A stretch of DNA of 49,528 bases from Acidobacteriota bacterium (GCA_003224145.1 QHYN01000224.1:1-49528), one strand, 5' to 3'; positions 7,947 to 16,599 are shown, numbered from the stretch's first letter. A program made the numbers and translations. The notes: generated by a model from the letters alone, not told the origin.

Positions 7947-8169
7947 TCATTTCTCTAACTCTCTTCTAATCCACGGATCAACGGGCACTAATCCGCCTTC
8001 CCGCTTCTCATAGAACAGATAGCTGCTCCAAATCCACGCGCCCGGATTTCTCACCAGTCCGCGCGTTCCGCGCACGAATGGTTCCCAACAGCGGAAGCCG
8101 CCGGTAACAACTGAACGTCATGAAGTGGAGATGACCGCGCCCATAGTACCGCTTCAGATTCTTCGGCAT
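7947..8169 (-). pseudogene. REP-associated tyrosine transposase (RAYT) remnant
   Basis: N-terminus starting at ATG 8169 reads MPKNLKRYYGRGHLHFMTFS and continues CYRRLPLLGTIRARN, the typical opening of IS200-like Y1 transposases of the REP-associated family. After about 36 codons the frame changes and a second frame gives WIWSSYLFYEKREGG followed by LVPVDPWIRREL and a natural stop at 7947-7949, resembling the family C-terminus. The central part with the HUH motif and catalytic tyrosine is missing, so this is an internal deletion plus frameshift. Total 223 bp against roughly 500-700 bp for intact relatives. Not functional. Confidence 0.8.
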
Positions 8170-8178
8170 AGACAAACT

Positions 8179-8211
8179 CCCACGTGTAAACCCGACACGT
8201 GGGGCACCCAC
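8179..8211 (-). repeat. REP-like hairpin, right arm
   Basis: Exact inverted copy of 7900-7932. It sits immediately upstream of the remnant transposase start (9 bp), so on the minus strand the arm would also lie in the 5' leader of the gene. Confidence 0.85.
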
Positions 8212-8517
8212 GCATTCTAACTCCCCGGTGTAGTATGAAGGTGGTATTTTTATATCGTGTTAGCGGGTGCCGGACGTAAAGTGCGGAAATGAATTCGCCC
8301 CACTGTCCGGATCTCCTGCCTTATAATCCTGGTTTTCAACCTCGAACTCCGGTTTCTGGAGTCCGCTTGGTGGTGCCGAAGTTCTGGGATTCCGGCTTGC
8401 CGAAAACTCCATCGGAGTCCCGATATCGCAGATCCCGGTTGGTTCTCCGGGACCGGACCTCTACCCATCCAACCTCTAAACTGCCCCGTAACCTCAAGAA
8501 TCCACACGATATTTACA

Positions 8518-8545
8518 TTGACAAGTAATAACAACATAGTATACT
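8518..8545 (+). promoter_or_regulatory. Sigma70-like promoter (TTGACA-N16-TATACT)
   Basis: Perfect -35 TTGACA at 8518-8523 and TATACT at 8540-8545 with a 16-base spacer. Expected transcription start near 8552. No coding gene follows on the plus strand, and the next gene (cheX) is on the opposite strand, so the product would be an RNA, a leader, or antisense to cheX. Confidence 0.55.
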
Positions 8546-8850
8546 TATTTGCTCATTGGAAACGGTTGTCTATACATTATTTACTATATACACTTTTTGG
8601 ATACAGTTTGTGTTACCGGGGCGTTCCCAGACAAAATTTTCCGCTACCACTCTAATCTGTCATTCTCCTCACTTCGCTCGCTCCTCCAAAGTTCCGTATA
8701 CTCTTCCAAGTTCGCAACTCTTTTCTTTTCAAGCGATCCCGCACTCTTTGCGCAAAACACCCGGGGGTGAGGGGTACCTGTGGCACTCCTAAAGAGGAAC
8801 TTTAAGTCGGTTGGAGTCTCTGGGGAAATAAACGCAATTCGGTTCCAGTT

Positions 8851-8869
8851 CCTACACAGACGCTGTAGG
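8851..8869. terminator. Small hairpin beyond the che operon 1 end
   Basis: CCTACA/TGTAGG, 6-bp stem with a 7-base loop, 55 bp downstream of the cheX stop on the minus strand. No U-run follows, so termination is only a possibility. Confidence 0.25.
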
Positions 8870-8890
8870 CATATCCTGCGCAGTTACTGG

Positions 8891-8918
8891 ACACGGGTCA
8901 CGGAACACGGATCACGGT
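8891..8918. repeat. Four tandem heptamers, consensus WCACGGR
   Basis: ACACGGG, TCACGGA, ACACGGA, TCACGGT in direct tandem, just after the cheX stop. Similar to the short tandem heptanucleotide arrays found between genes in cyanobacteria and some other bacteria. Confidence 0.75.
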
Positions 8919-8923
8919 TTTTT

Positions 8924-9427
8924 TCAATCCAACGCGGGAACCGCGTTCCGTTCCTGCCGCCGCCGATGCAGGTACCGCATCGCGATGTTCAGAAAGATGT
9001 CGCCGCACGAGGTCTCAATGCAAATCACCAGCGCTTCGGTGTCCGCGCTCCCCGCCAGACCCGCTTCATTCATGTGCACTTCCGGCGGAGACACTTTGAA
9101 ATGAAAGCCTTTGTCGTTCAGCAGTGTCACCGAATTGCCGATGACCATGTTCGCCAGCTCACAAACCGTTTCGCGCACTACTTGCTCGCTTGCTTCCATT
9201 TCCACTCCGGCGAGCTGGCTAGCCACTTTCACCGCCACTTCCGGCGACAAATCTAGAATCACGCGCCCCTCAATGTCTCCCTTGATCGTAATCAGCGCCG
9301 CCACGCCTTTCCGCCGGTACGTGTTCTCGTCCATCTCAAGGTCCACGATTTTCGTCGGCCCCTGCAACGACTCGGCGAAAACCGCATCCGCAGCATTGAT
9401 AAACGGCTGGATCAGTTCCATTCTCAT
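8924..9427 (-). CDS. cheX: CheX-type CheY-P phosphatase
   Basis: 167-aa member of the CheC/CheX/FliY phosphatase family, which removes phosphate from CheY and so resets the chemotaxis output. The catalytic ExxN motif is visible in ETVCELANMVIGN (E90 and N93). Only one ExxN is present, as in CheX, whereas CheC usually has two. Start ATG at 9427 overlaps the stop of cheY in an ATGA, and the two products are the expected enzyme/substrate pair. Last gene of the minus-strand operon 17028-8924. A plain assignment to CheX rather than a CheC variant is likely from the length and single motif. Confidence 0.88.
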   Translation of the reverse strand: MRMELIQPFINAADAVFAESLQGPTKIVDLEMDENTYRRKGVAALITIKGDIEGRVILDLSPEVAVKVASQLAGVEMEASEQVVRETVCELANMVIGNSVTLLNDKGFHFKVSPPEVHMNEAGLAGSADTEALVICIETSCGDIFLNIAMRYLHRRRQERNAVPALD

Positions 9428-9876
9428 GAGCGATGCTCCCCTGCCAGCGCTACCGGGGCGCCTGCGGCGGCCGGATCGTCACTCAACACGTACCGGAGAA
9501 TTTCGTACAACACTTCCGGCTTCACCGGCTTCTGCACGAAGTGTTTTGCGCCCTTCTGCAGCGCCGCCAGAATATTTTCCTGGTATCCCACCGACGACAC
9601 CATCACGATCCGCGCGTCCGCATGCTGGCGCACGATGCGCTCCACCGCCTCGATGCCTTCCATCTGCGGCATTGTGATGTCCATGAGCACGATGTCCGGC
9701 TTGCTGCGGTTGTATTCCGCGATGGCGGTCAGGCCGTCGCCGGCTTCCCCGGCCACTTCGCCGCCGAACATCTCGATCATTTTGATGAGGTTCTTGCGCG
9801 CGAAGACGGAGTCGTCCACCACGAGGTAGCGAACCGGCTGATTATCTTTTCTGAGCAGAGCGGCGAATTGTTTCAT
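9424..9876 (-). CDS. cheY: CheY-like single-domain response regulator
   Basis: 150-aa receiver domain. Acidic pocket D21-D22 (VVDDS), phospho-acceptor D66 (LMDITMP), conserved Ser at 94 and Lys116 (VQKPV) are all in place. The domain is flanked by about 15 extra residues at each end. A strong AAGGAG six bases before ATG 9876 supports the start. It lies between cheB and cheX, so it is the likely diffusible output of CheA of this cluster. The G-Y-Q-E-N-I loop and long alpha4 region resemble CheY of CheX/CheC-containing systems. Confidence 0.92.
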   Translation of the reverse strand: MKQFAALLRKDNQPVRYLVVDDSVFARKNLIKMIEMFGGEVAGEAGDGLTAIAEYNRSKPDIVLMDITMPQMEGIEAVERIVRQHADARIVMVSSVGYQENILAALQKGAKHFVQKPVKPEVLYEILRYVLSDDPAAAGAPVALAGEHRS

Positions 9877-9904
9877 GGCCTTCTCCTTGTCCCCGCGCGC
9901 GCTT

Positions 9905-11053
9905 TCACGAGCGCTGGGATGATACGGGAATCCTTTCGTACTTTTCGTTCTTTTCCGTTTTCTCGGTCTTTCCGTCTTTCACGAACTTCTCCGCGGGATC
10001 TTTCGCCGCGCCATACTGACTCACGAAATACGAGCCGAGTCCATCGAGCGGAATAATCTTGTGCGCATATCCTTTCAGGATGGCCGCCCGCGGCATCCCG
10101 CTGACCACGCAAGTGTCTTCACTCTGCGCGATGGTCATGCCGCCGGCAGCTTTGATTGCGCCGAGTCCTTCCGCGCCGTCATCGCCCATCCCGGTCATCA
10201 GAACGCCGACGGCGGTGAGGCCAAATTCCTGCGCCACGGAGTGAAAAAGCACATCCGCGGAGGGACGGTGACCGTTCACGGGAGGTCCATCCGAAAGAAC
10301 GGCCATGTCTCCACGCGGCATCCTTCGAACCATCATGTGGCGATTGCCGGGGCAGATGAGAACGCGCCCGGCAAGAAGCAGATCGCCGGAGCGCGCTTCG
10401 TGAACCTCAAGCGCGCTACATTCGTCGAGACGCTTCGCAAACATTTCCGTGAAGCCTTCCGGCATATGCTGCACCACCACAATGGTGGAATGAAAATCTT
10501 CCGGTACTTGCGACAAGACATATTGCAGGGCGTTGGGACCGCCAGTGGAAATGCCAATGGCGATCACGCGGCGCGGCGGCAGCGGGACACGTTTCCCTTT
10601 TTTCGCCGGGACGGGATCCTCGCGAACAATGGCTGGAGGAAGTTTGCGTCCAGCGCGCTTCGCGACTTTAATTTTTGCAATAAGCTGATCGGCAATTTCT
10701 TCGAGGTGTCCGGCGGCGGCGTCTTTTGGCTTGGCAAGAAAATCGACGGCGCCAAGAGCAAGAGCCTTGAATGTGGCATAGCCGCCTTCTTTCGAATGAG
10801 TGCTGAACAAAACGACGGGAAGAGGCGCACGCCGCATGATGAGACGTAGCGTTTCCATACCATCCATGCGCGGCATTTCGAGGTCCAGGGTGACCACGTC
10901 GGGCTGAAGTTCCTCAATCTTTTTCAGCGCGAAAGCACCATCCATGGCGGTGCCGACAACCTCGATGGTCGAGTCGCGCGCAAGGATTGCGGGAATCAGT
11001 TTCCGCATGAGCGCGGAATCGTCAACGACGAGGACTCGGATGCGCTCGCTCAT
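9905..11053 (-). CDS. cheB: CheB protein-glutamate methylesterase/deamidase
   Basis: 382 aa. N-terminal receiver (phospho-Asp D57 in LDLEMPRMDG, K109) joined by a lysine/proline-rich linker (about 135-160) to the methylesterase domain with the catalytic triad S169 (GISTGGP), H196 (VQHMP) and D292 (TGMGDDG). It demethylates MCP glutamates for adaptation and opposes CheR. The start overlaps the cheA stop (ATGA, 11050-11053). Odd: after the domain ends near residue 345 there is a charged tail with repeated EK units (KTEKTEKNEKYE), which is not typical of CheB and looks like slippage-generated low complexity. Confidence 0.95.
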   Translation of the reverse strand: MSERIRVLVVDDSALMRKLIPAILARDSTIEVVGTAMDGAFALKKIEELQPDVVTLDLEMPRMDGMETLRLIMRRAPLPVVLFSTHSKEGGYATFKALALGAVDFLAKPKDAAAGHLEEIADQLIAKIKVAKRAGRKLPPAIVREDPVPAKKGKRVPLPPRRVIAIGISTGGPNALQYVLSQVPEDFHSTIVVVQHMPEGFTEMFAKRLDECSALEVHEARSGDLLLAGRVLICPGNRHMMVRRMPRGDMAVLSDGPPVNGHRPSADVLFHSVAQEFGLTAVGVLMTGMGDDGAEGLGAIKAAGGMTIAQSEDTCVVSGMPRAAILKGYAHKIIPLDGLGSYFVSQYGAAKDPAEKFVKDGKTEKTEKNEKYERIPVSSQRS

Positions 11054-13146
11054 GCGATTGCTCCCAGCGGGATGGCGCGAGCGAGGCGCGACAGAATAGC
11101 GGGAACATTCAAGATAAGAACGACGGTGCCGTCACCGAGAATGGAAGCGCCGCTCACGAGGTCAGTCGAGACGATTTCACCCGGCAACGCCTTGATGACC
11201 AGTTCTTCCTCTCCAACCAAGCTATCGACAACCATGCCGAAGCGCTTTTCGGCAGCGCCAATGACGATCACAAAATTCTTTTTCTTCGCGGGCTGCGACT
11301 CGATGCTGCGCAGGCGGCTGAGATGATTCAAACGGACGAGCGTGAGGATCTGCTCGCGCAGACGCAGCACCTCCCGCTGATCTACCTTATGAATCTCAAC
11401 TTCAGTGATGCGTGTAATTTCGACGACAGAAGAAAGAGGCACGGCAAAGAGACGTCCGCCGACGCGGAAGAGCAAGGTTTGAATGCTGGCGAGGGTGAGT
11501 GGCGCGCGAAGCTGAAAAGTAGCGCCGCGGCCCTTTTGCGAGCTGACCTGGACAGTTCCCTTGAGGCGGTCCATGACGGTTCGAACGACGTCCATGCCAA
11601 TACCGCGGCCGGACACTTCAGTGATTTCGGAGGCGGTGGTAAAGCCCGATTCGAAAATCAAATTCAAGGCGTCCTGGTCGCTGAGACGCTGCGCTTCGTC
11701 GGCTTTGAGAATTCCTTTTTCAACAGCGCGCGTGCGGACGAGGGCCAGATCTATACCGCGTCCATCATCGCGGACTTCGATCACGACCTGCGTGCCCTGG
11801 TGATAGGCATTGAGATAGACGGTGCCGCGGGCAGGTTTTCCCACCGTCAGACGCGCATCGGCGGGTTCGATACCGTGATCGACGGCGTTTCGAACGAGGT
11901 GCATCAGAGGCTCGGCAAGGGAATCCAAGATGCTCTTGTCGAGGTCGGTATTCTGTCCGGAGACTTCGAGGGCGACGTCCTTTCCGCATTGCTTGGCGAC
12001 ATCACGGACGACGCGGGGAAAACGGCGAAAGAGCTGCTCGACGGGCACCATGCGAATCTTCAAAACGCACTTGTGCAATTCATCGAGAATGCGGGCTTGA
12101 AAGGCCATGGCGTCGGCGAGCTTGGCCCGCACGGGATCCCGGGCGTGTTTCTGATCGAATTCGGTGAGAGTGCGGTTGAGCATGGACTTGCCGATGATCA
12201 ATTCACCCACGAGGTTCATGACCGTGTCGATGCGCGCGGCGTCCACGCGGAGAGTGCTCTCGGCGACGGCCGCCGCGGCCGAGCGGGGATTTGCAGGTTT
12301 GGCGGCACCGACGATTTCGGCACCACCGGCGGCACTGACTGCAAGATCAGCAGCCTGAGCCTCGAGCAAGTCGCCAAGCAATTCATGCTCCGGCATTTGT
12401 GCCGCAGAGACTCTTTCGATGCGCACATCAGAAACAATCGAGGGGATGCGGCAGTGGTGAAGGAGTTTTTCTTCCGCCTGTCCGCTCGCGAGAGCAGCTT
12501 CGACGATGTCGACGGTGGCCGCCGCCACGTTGTCTTCGGGGCGCAAAGCGATGACCGTGCCGCTCCCATGGAGAACGTTGCGGATCAGCTGGAAGGCCGC
12601 CGCGCGCATCAAGCTGTTCGGATCGATGCGAAGAGCAATGTTATAAACCGGCTCGCCACGGTGTACAGCCTCGGAGATCATGAGCTGTTCGTATTCCGTC
12701 CAGGCGAACCGGGCGGGCAAGTGGGCGGTGTCCTCCGCGGGGCTTGCGACAGCCCCCGGCTCTTCCCGCAGGCGCCGGATCATGGCACGAAGAGCATCCA
12801 GGGAAGGCAGTTTGGCATTCCGCTGATAAGCGGTCAGCATGGCACCAAAACAATCGGCGGCAGCGAGCACGAGCTCGACAAGATCCGCTCCGCGAGCCTG
12901 GGCAACCTGAGGAGAGAGCACGTCTTCGAGTTCGTGGGCGAGTTCACTGAGCTTGTGGAATCCGCAGGCTGCGGAATCGCCCTTCAGAGTGTGCACGGCG
13001 CGGCGTAGGCGGCGAATCACTTCCTCGTCGGCGGGGCGGGCTTCGAGCTCGAGGCCGGCTTCGTTGAGTGATTGCAGCAGCTCGCCGGCACTCTCAAAGA
13101 AGAGCGCGCGCAACTCACTGCTGCGGTCGTCAGGAGGGCGGCTCAC
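11050..13146 (-). CDS. cheA: CheA histidine kinase
   Basis: 698-aa core kinase of chemosensory operon 1. HPt domain with phosphorylatable H52 (AVHTLKGDSAACGF), a P2-like response-regulator docking part at about 150-245, an Ala-rich linker, dimerisation domain at about 295-370, HATPase with N-box HLVRNAVDHGIE (N420) and G1 box DDGRGID (460-466), G2 GRGIGMDVV, and a C-terminal CheW-like domain from about 540. It phosphorylates CheY and CheB. Both ends overlap neighbours by ATGA (cheR upstream, cheB downstream), a tight translational chain. Confidence 0.96.
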   Translation of the reverse strand: MSRPPDDRSSELRALFFESAGELLQSLNEAGLELEARPADEEVIRRLRRAVHTLKGDSAACGFHKLSELAHELEDVLSPQVAQARGADLVELVLAAADCFGAMLTAYQRNAKLPSLDALRAMIRRLREEPGAVASPAEDTAHLPARFAWTEYEQLMISEAVHRGEPVYNIALRIDPNSLMRAAAFQLIRNVLHGSGTVIALRPEDNVAAATVDIVEAALASGQAEEKLLHHCRIPSIVSDVRIERVSAAQMPEHELLGDLLEAQAADLAVSAAGGAEIVGAAKPANPRSAAAAVAESTLRVDAARIDTVMNLVGELIIGKSMLNRTLTEFDQKHARDPVRAKLADAMAFQARILDELHKCVLKIRMVPVEQLFRRFPRVVRDVAKQCGKDVALEVSGQNTDLDKSILDSLAEPLMHLVRNAVDHGIEPADARLTVGKPARGTVYLNAYHQGTQVVIEVRDDGRGIDLALVRTRAVEKGILKADEAQRLSDQDALNLIFESGFTTASEITEVSGRGIGMDVVRTVMDRLKGTVQVSSQKGRGATFQLRAPLTLASIQTLLFRVGGRLFAVPLSSVVEITRITEVEIHKVDQREVLRLREQILTLVRLNHLSRLRSIESQPAKKKNFVIVIGAAEKRFGMVVDSLVGEEELVIKALPGEIVSTDLVSGASILGDGTVVLILNVPAILSRLARAIPLGAIA

Positions 13147-14048
13147 GTGTTGGCCTCGATGCGCTGGTAAGCAGTCCCGTTGTTTTCATGAACCATGCGG
13201 AATTTCTGCGTCAGCCCGAATAAGCTCTCCGCATGGCCGACGAAGAGATAGCCCGCAGGATTCAAGCAGTGCCAGAACTTTTCAATCAGGCGCTTTTGTT
13301 CGGCTTCGTCGAAATAGATCATGACGTTGCGGCAGAGAATGATGTCGTTGCGGCGGGGCAGGAATTCCGTTTTGAGATTGTGAAAGTCGAATTGCACCAG
13401 TTCTTTCAGTTGGGACTTAACGGCGTACTTGTCGCCAGATTTTTCGAAGTAGCGCAGGCGGCAGGTGTAGTCCACTGGCTCCATCTGCTGTTCGTTATAG
13501 AGGCCTTCCTGCCCGACCCGGAGGCTGGCATAGCTGATGTCCGAACCCACAATTTCGACTTTCCACGGCGGGGGAATGAGAGGTTTTGGAGAAGGCATAT
13601 CAAAAGGCAGAGGATTCCGCAGATAGTAGTAGGCCAGCGCGTCGCAGATCAGAATGGCAACGGTATAGGGTTCCTGGCCGGAAGAGCAACCGGCGCTCCA
13701 AAGGCGCAGTGTGTAGTCGCGGCGCTCCTGCTTGCGGCGGAGGATATCTTCGAGCACCGATTTCTGGAAAAGCTCAAGCTGTGGTTTATTGCGGAAAAAA
13801 CTGGTTTCGTTAACGGTGAGGTTCTCAAGCAGAAGCGCCAGTTCGGCGCGCCCTTCTCTGCTGGTCAACAGGCGATAGTAGGCGTAAAAGGAATCGAGCT
13901 GACAGACTTTGAGGCGCCGTTGCAGGCGGTCTTTCAGGAAGTGCGAGCGGCGCTCATCGAAAAACATGCCGCATTCCTGGTAAACGAGAGTCTGCAGGAG
14001 CTTCAATTCTGCTTCGGTGAGCTGAACCTGGGCGGTAATCGTTCCCAT
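13143..14048 (-). CDS. cheR: CheR chemoreceptor glutamate methyltransferase
   Basis: 301-aa SAM-dependent methyltransferase that methylates MCPs. Motifs: NETSFFRN at about 80-87, SAM-binding LWSAGCSSGQEPY at 116-128, and NVMIYFD / GYLFVGHAES in the C-terminal half. Start uncertain: ATG 14048 leaves a 43-bp gap to cheW but has no good ribosome-binding site; an in-frame TTG at 14120 would overlap cheW by 29 bp and has GAGGAGG directly adjacent, too close to be useful. Homology begins after ATG 14048, so it is preferred. Its stop overlaps the start of cheA. Confidence 0.92.
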   Translation of the reverse strand: MGTITAQVQLTEAELKLLQTLVYQECGMFFDERRSHFLKDRLQRRLKVCQLDSFYAYYRLLTSREGRAELALLLENLTVNETSFFRNKPQLELFQKSVLEDILRRKQERRDYTLRLWSAGCSSGQEPYTVAILICDALAYYYLRNPLPFDMPSPKPLIPPPWKVEIVGSDISYASLRVGQEGLYNEQQMEPVDYTCRLRYFEKSGDKYAVKSQLKELVQFDFHNLKTEFLPRRNDIILCRNVMIYFDEAEQKRLIEKFWHCLNPAGYLFVGHAESLFGLTQKFRMVHENNGTAYQRIEANT

Positions 14049-14091
14049 AGCGTGTGCGTGCGACGGACCGTCAGCAGAAACGGAAAGAGAA

Positions 14092-14568
14092 TTACCTGAC
14101 GGTAGCGACGGGGTCCGCAACCTCCTCGAGCCGTTTCAACTCCGGACGGTGCAGGAGTTTGGAGATATCCAAGAGGATGATGAGCCGGCCCTTGAGCTTG
14201 CCGACACCGGTAACGTAACCGGAATCGCCTTCGGCAAAAACGGAGCCCGGGGCTTCGATTTCCGAGGGAGGGATTTTCAGCACTTCGGAAGCGGCATTCA
14301 CGATGAGACCAATCAATTTGTTCTCCAGCTCGACGACAAGAATGCGGTTCTTTTTGTCGGGCTGAATTTCGGTCTGACCAAAGCGTTTGCGGAGATCCAT
14401 CACCGGGATGATTTTGCCGCGCAAGTTAATCACGCCTTCGATCAGGTCCGGGGCGCTGGGGACGGCGGTGATTTCCGGAACGCGAACAATCTCGCGTACG
14501 GAAGCAATGCGCACGCCGTACGTTTCATTGCCGATCCGGAAACCAACAACTTGCAGGTCCTTTTCCAT
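14092..14568 (-). CDS. cheW: CheW coupling protein
   Basis: 158-aa adaptor linking MCP hairpins to CheA. Single CheW domain: VGFRIGNETYGVRIASVREI at about 8-27, then the signature GVINLRGKIIPVMDLRKRFG at about 45-64. About 15 extra residues follow the domain. ATG 14568 has CGGAGA eight bases upstream. It lies directly between its two partners' genes in the transcript (mcp upstream, then cheR and cheA). Confidence 0.95.
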   Translation of the reverse strand: MEKDLQVVGFRIGNETYGVRIASVREIVRVPEITAVPSAPDLIEGVINLRGKIIPVMDLRKRFGQTEIQPDKKNRILVVELENKLIGLIVNAASEVLKIPPSEIEAPGSVFAEGDSGYVTGVGKLKGRLIILLDISKLLHRPELKRLEEVADPVATVR

Positions 14569-14586
14569 CAGAAAGTCTCCGGTTTT

Positions 14587-16599
14587 TCAGGAACGCGCCA
14601 ATTCGGCATATTCGGGTTCCTGCTCACGGTCCCCTTGCGAGCCACGACGCTTGCCGTAAACATCTCCCCGGCGGGAATGCGGCTGGTTGGAACGGTCGAG
14701 AATGAAGCGGTCCATGCTGTCGAGCAGATGGCGCGAGAGTTTCAACATCTGCTCGGCGGCAGCAGAAAGCTCTGTGGAACTGGAAGCGGACTGCTGAACC
14801 AGTTCGCGCATCTTGTCCATGGCGCGCACGACGGCTTGTGCGCCAGAGGCCTGTTCTTCGACGGCGGAGTTGATCTCCTGGGTGATTTCGGTCAAGCGGC
14901 TAGTGGCCTTGGCGATCTGTGCCGATCCAATGGACTGTTCGTTGGTGGCGGCGCCGATTTCCTGGGAGAACTTATAGACTTCGGTGACGACGTTGGAAAT
15001 CTTGTGGAGGGCGGAGCCGAGATCGTTGCCCAGGTTCAAGCCTTCCTCGACGATGCGGGTGCTGCGCTCCATATTCTCAACGGCCTGGCGCGCTTCGCGC
15101 TGGATGCTCTGGATGAGGTCGGCGATTTCCTTGGTGGATTGCGTGGACTTTTCCGCCAGTTTGCGGACTTCGTCGGCGACCACGGCGAAACCCAGCCCAT
15201 GCTCGCCGGCGCGGGCCGCTTCGATGGCCGCGTTGAGCGCGAGCAGGTTGGTCTGTTCGGCGAGGTCGTCAATGACTTCAATGATTTTTCCGATGTCATC
15301 GGCGCGGTGGCCGAGGATGTTGATGATTTCCGCAGAGGCCTGAATGGACTGATTGGTCCGGTTCAGGCCGTCGGTGGCCTTCTCCATGGTCTGGATGCCG
15401 GTGACGACTTCTTCGCGGGAACGATTGGCGATATCGAGCAACACCTTGGCGGTATCGGCGACGCGCTGAATGGAGGTGACCATCTGATCGATGGAAGCGG
15501 AAGTTTCCGCCACGCTGGAAGCCTGAACCTGGGTGTTCTTCACCACGTTTTGCACGTTGATGCTCATTTCGTGCATGGTGCTGGAGACTTCTTCGATGGC
15601 GGAAGAAGCCTGGACGCTGACCTTGGCGGATTCATCAGCAGCACCGGCAACCTGATTGGAACCGGCGGAAACCTGGCCGGCGGAATCGCGCGTGGTGCGC
15701 ACAAGTTGCTGGAGACCATGGGACATGCGGAGGAAGGCGTTGCCAAGGGTGTCGCGCTTGGAGCGCGGTGTGACTTCGACGGTCAAGTCGCCTTCCGCGA
15801 CGGCCATCGAAACCGTGGCCATCTCCTTGAGGTACGCCACCATGTTGTTGAACGTGGTGGCGAGAGCGCCGATTTCGTCGGTGCGATGGATATCGATGTT
15901 TTGGTCGAGGTCCCCGGAGTCACCAATCTCACGGGTGACGGTCATGAGGTGGGTCAGGGGTTCGGTAATGGAGCGGGCGGTGTAGAAGGCCACAAATCCG
16001 CCGACCAGGAGGGCAATTAAGGTTCCGCCGACGGTCACGAAGCCACTTACGGCGCCGGCAGTGTTGGCTGATTTGGTGGTCTGCTCCAGAAACTTGGAGA
16101 TGTCCGCGATGCTCTGATCGAGAACGACAGAAGACTTAGTCAACCAGGAGGAGGGATCTTTTTGGAGGTAGAAGATCTGAAGGTCGGAAACAGTGGCGTC
16201 GCCGGAATCAACCTGATGACGCTTGGCCATCAAAGGCTTTGCGAAATTGTCGGCCCAACTGGCTTCGGTACTCTCGACCTGAATGAGGGCGGTACGGACG
16301 GCATCGCTGGAGGTCTGGGATTCGCCGCGCTTGATGAGATCGGAAATGTCGGTGAGGCCCTTGTTGACCTTCTCTTCGTCGCGAGGGTCGCCGCTGAGGA
16401 GAAAGTCATTCATGTTGAGGCGATTCAGCATGATCTGGTAGCGCACGGATTCGACGGTGCTCTTGCTATCGAAAGCAGCACTGGCGTCGGTGCGCGCCGA
16501 CTTGGCCATCCAACCCGCGACGATGTTCACGAAGATCAGGATTAAGAGCAGGCCCAGAATCAGGCCAAAACCCGCGTAAAGCTTTTTTCCGATGGTCAT
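14587..16599 (-). CDS. Methyl-accepting chemotaxis protein (two TM, HAMP)
   Basis: 670 aa. TM1 at about 8-30, a periplasmic helical sensor of about 150 residues (31-182, four-helix-bundle-like), TM2 at about 183-207, HAMP at about 208-262, then the cytoplasmic hairpin. The tip that contacts CheA/CheW is conserved around 440-482 ([20 protein letters not shown]). The C-terminal tail is basic and Arg/Ser-rich without a pentapeptide CheR-tether motif. Ligand unknown. ATG 16599 has GGAGG nine bases upstream. Only receptor of operon 1, so it probably feeds the CheA encoded behind it. Confidence 0.95.
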   Translation of the reverse strand: MTIGKKLYAGFGLILGLLLILIFVNIVAGWMAKSARTDASAAFDSKSTVESVRYQIMLNRLNMNDFLLSGDPRDEEKVNKGLTDISDLIKRGESQTSSDAVRTALIQVESTEASWADNFAKPLMAKRHQVDSGDATVSDLQIFYLQKDPSSWLTKSSVVLDQSIADISKFLEQTTKSANTAGAVSGFVTVGGTLIALLVGGFVAFYTARSITEPLTHLMTVTREIGDSGDLDQNIDIHRTDEIGALATTFNNMVAYLKEMATVSMAVAEGDLTVEVTPRSKRDTLGNAFLRMSHGLQQLVRTTRDSAGQVSAGSNQVAGAADESAKVSVQASSAIEEVSSTMHEMSINVQNVVKNTQVQASSVAETSASIDQMVTSIQRVADTAKVLLDIANRSREEVVTGIQTMEKATDGLNRTNQSIQASAEIINILGHRADDIGKIIEVIDDLAEQTNLLALNAAIEAARAGEHGLGFAVVADEVRKLAEKSTQSTKEIADLIQSIQREARQAVENMERSTRIVEEGLNLGNDLGSALHKISNVVTEVYKFSQEIGAATNEQSIGSAQIAKATSRLTEITQEINSAVEEQASGAQAVVRAMDKMRELVQQSASSSTELSAAAEQMLKLSRHLLDSMDRFILDRSNQPHSRRGDVYGKRRGSQGDREQEPEYAELARS

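Larger units (their letters stand above)
7900..8211. mobile_element. REP-flanked RAYT element, degenerate
   Basis: A 312-bp unit bounded by a perfect 33-bp inverted repeat (7900-7932 and 8179-8211). Each arm can itself fold: CCCCACGTGT pairs with ACACGTGGGG across a 7-base loop. Palindromic arms in opposite orientation around a RAYT-type transposase gene are the organisation of REP/REPIN elements. The enclosed gene has lost its middle, so the unit cannot move by itself. It lies between two gene clusters and interrupts nothing visible. Confidence 0.8.
8221..8923. other. Non-coding stretch, partly AT-rich
   Basis: About 700 bp with no protein I can support. The 8221-8515 part is GC-balanced with short inverted repeats such as TCCCGG/CCGGGA around 8433-8453. 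From about 8510 to 8720 base composition drops sharply (runs such as TACATTATTTACTATATACA), unlike the rest of the window. The strong promoter at 8518-8545 points into this stretch, so a non-coding transcript is possible. Short frames here give low-complexity, non-protein-like translations. Confidence 0.5.

Noticed and set aside
8250-8792. Several 70-95 codon frames on both strands
   Set aside because: Translations are low-quality, mutually overlapping and without start signals; treated as non-coding.
11323-13008. 561-codon open frame on the plus strand opposite cheA
   Set aside because: Antisense to a firmly identified kinase gene; GC-rich third positions keep the opposite frame open. The translation shows no family.
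14149-16020. 623-codon open frame on the plus strand opposite the MCP and cheW genes
   Set aside because: Gly/Asp/His-rich mirror of the MCP coiled coil, no independent start signal.
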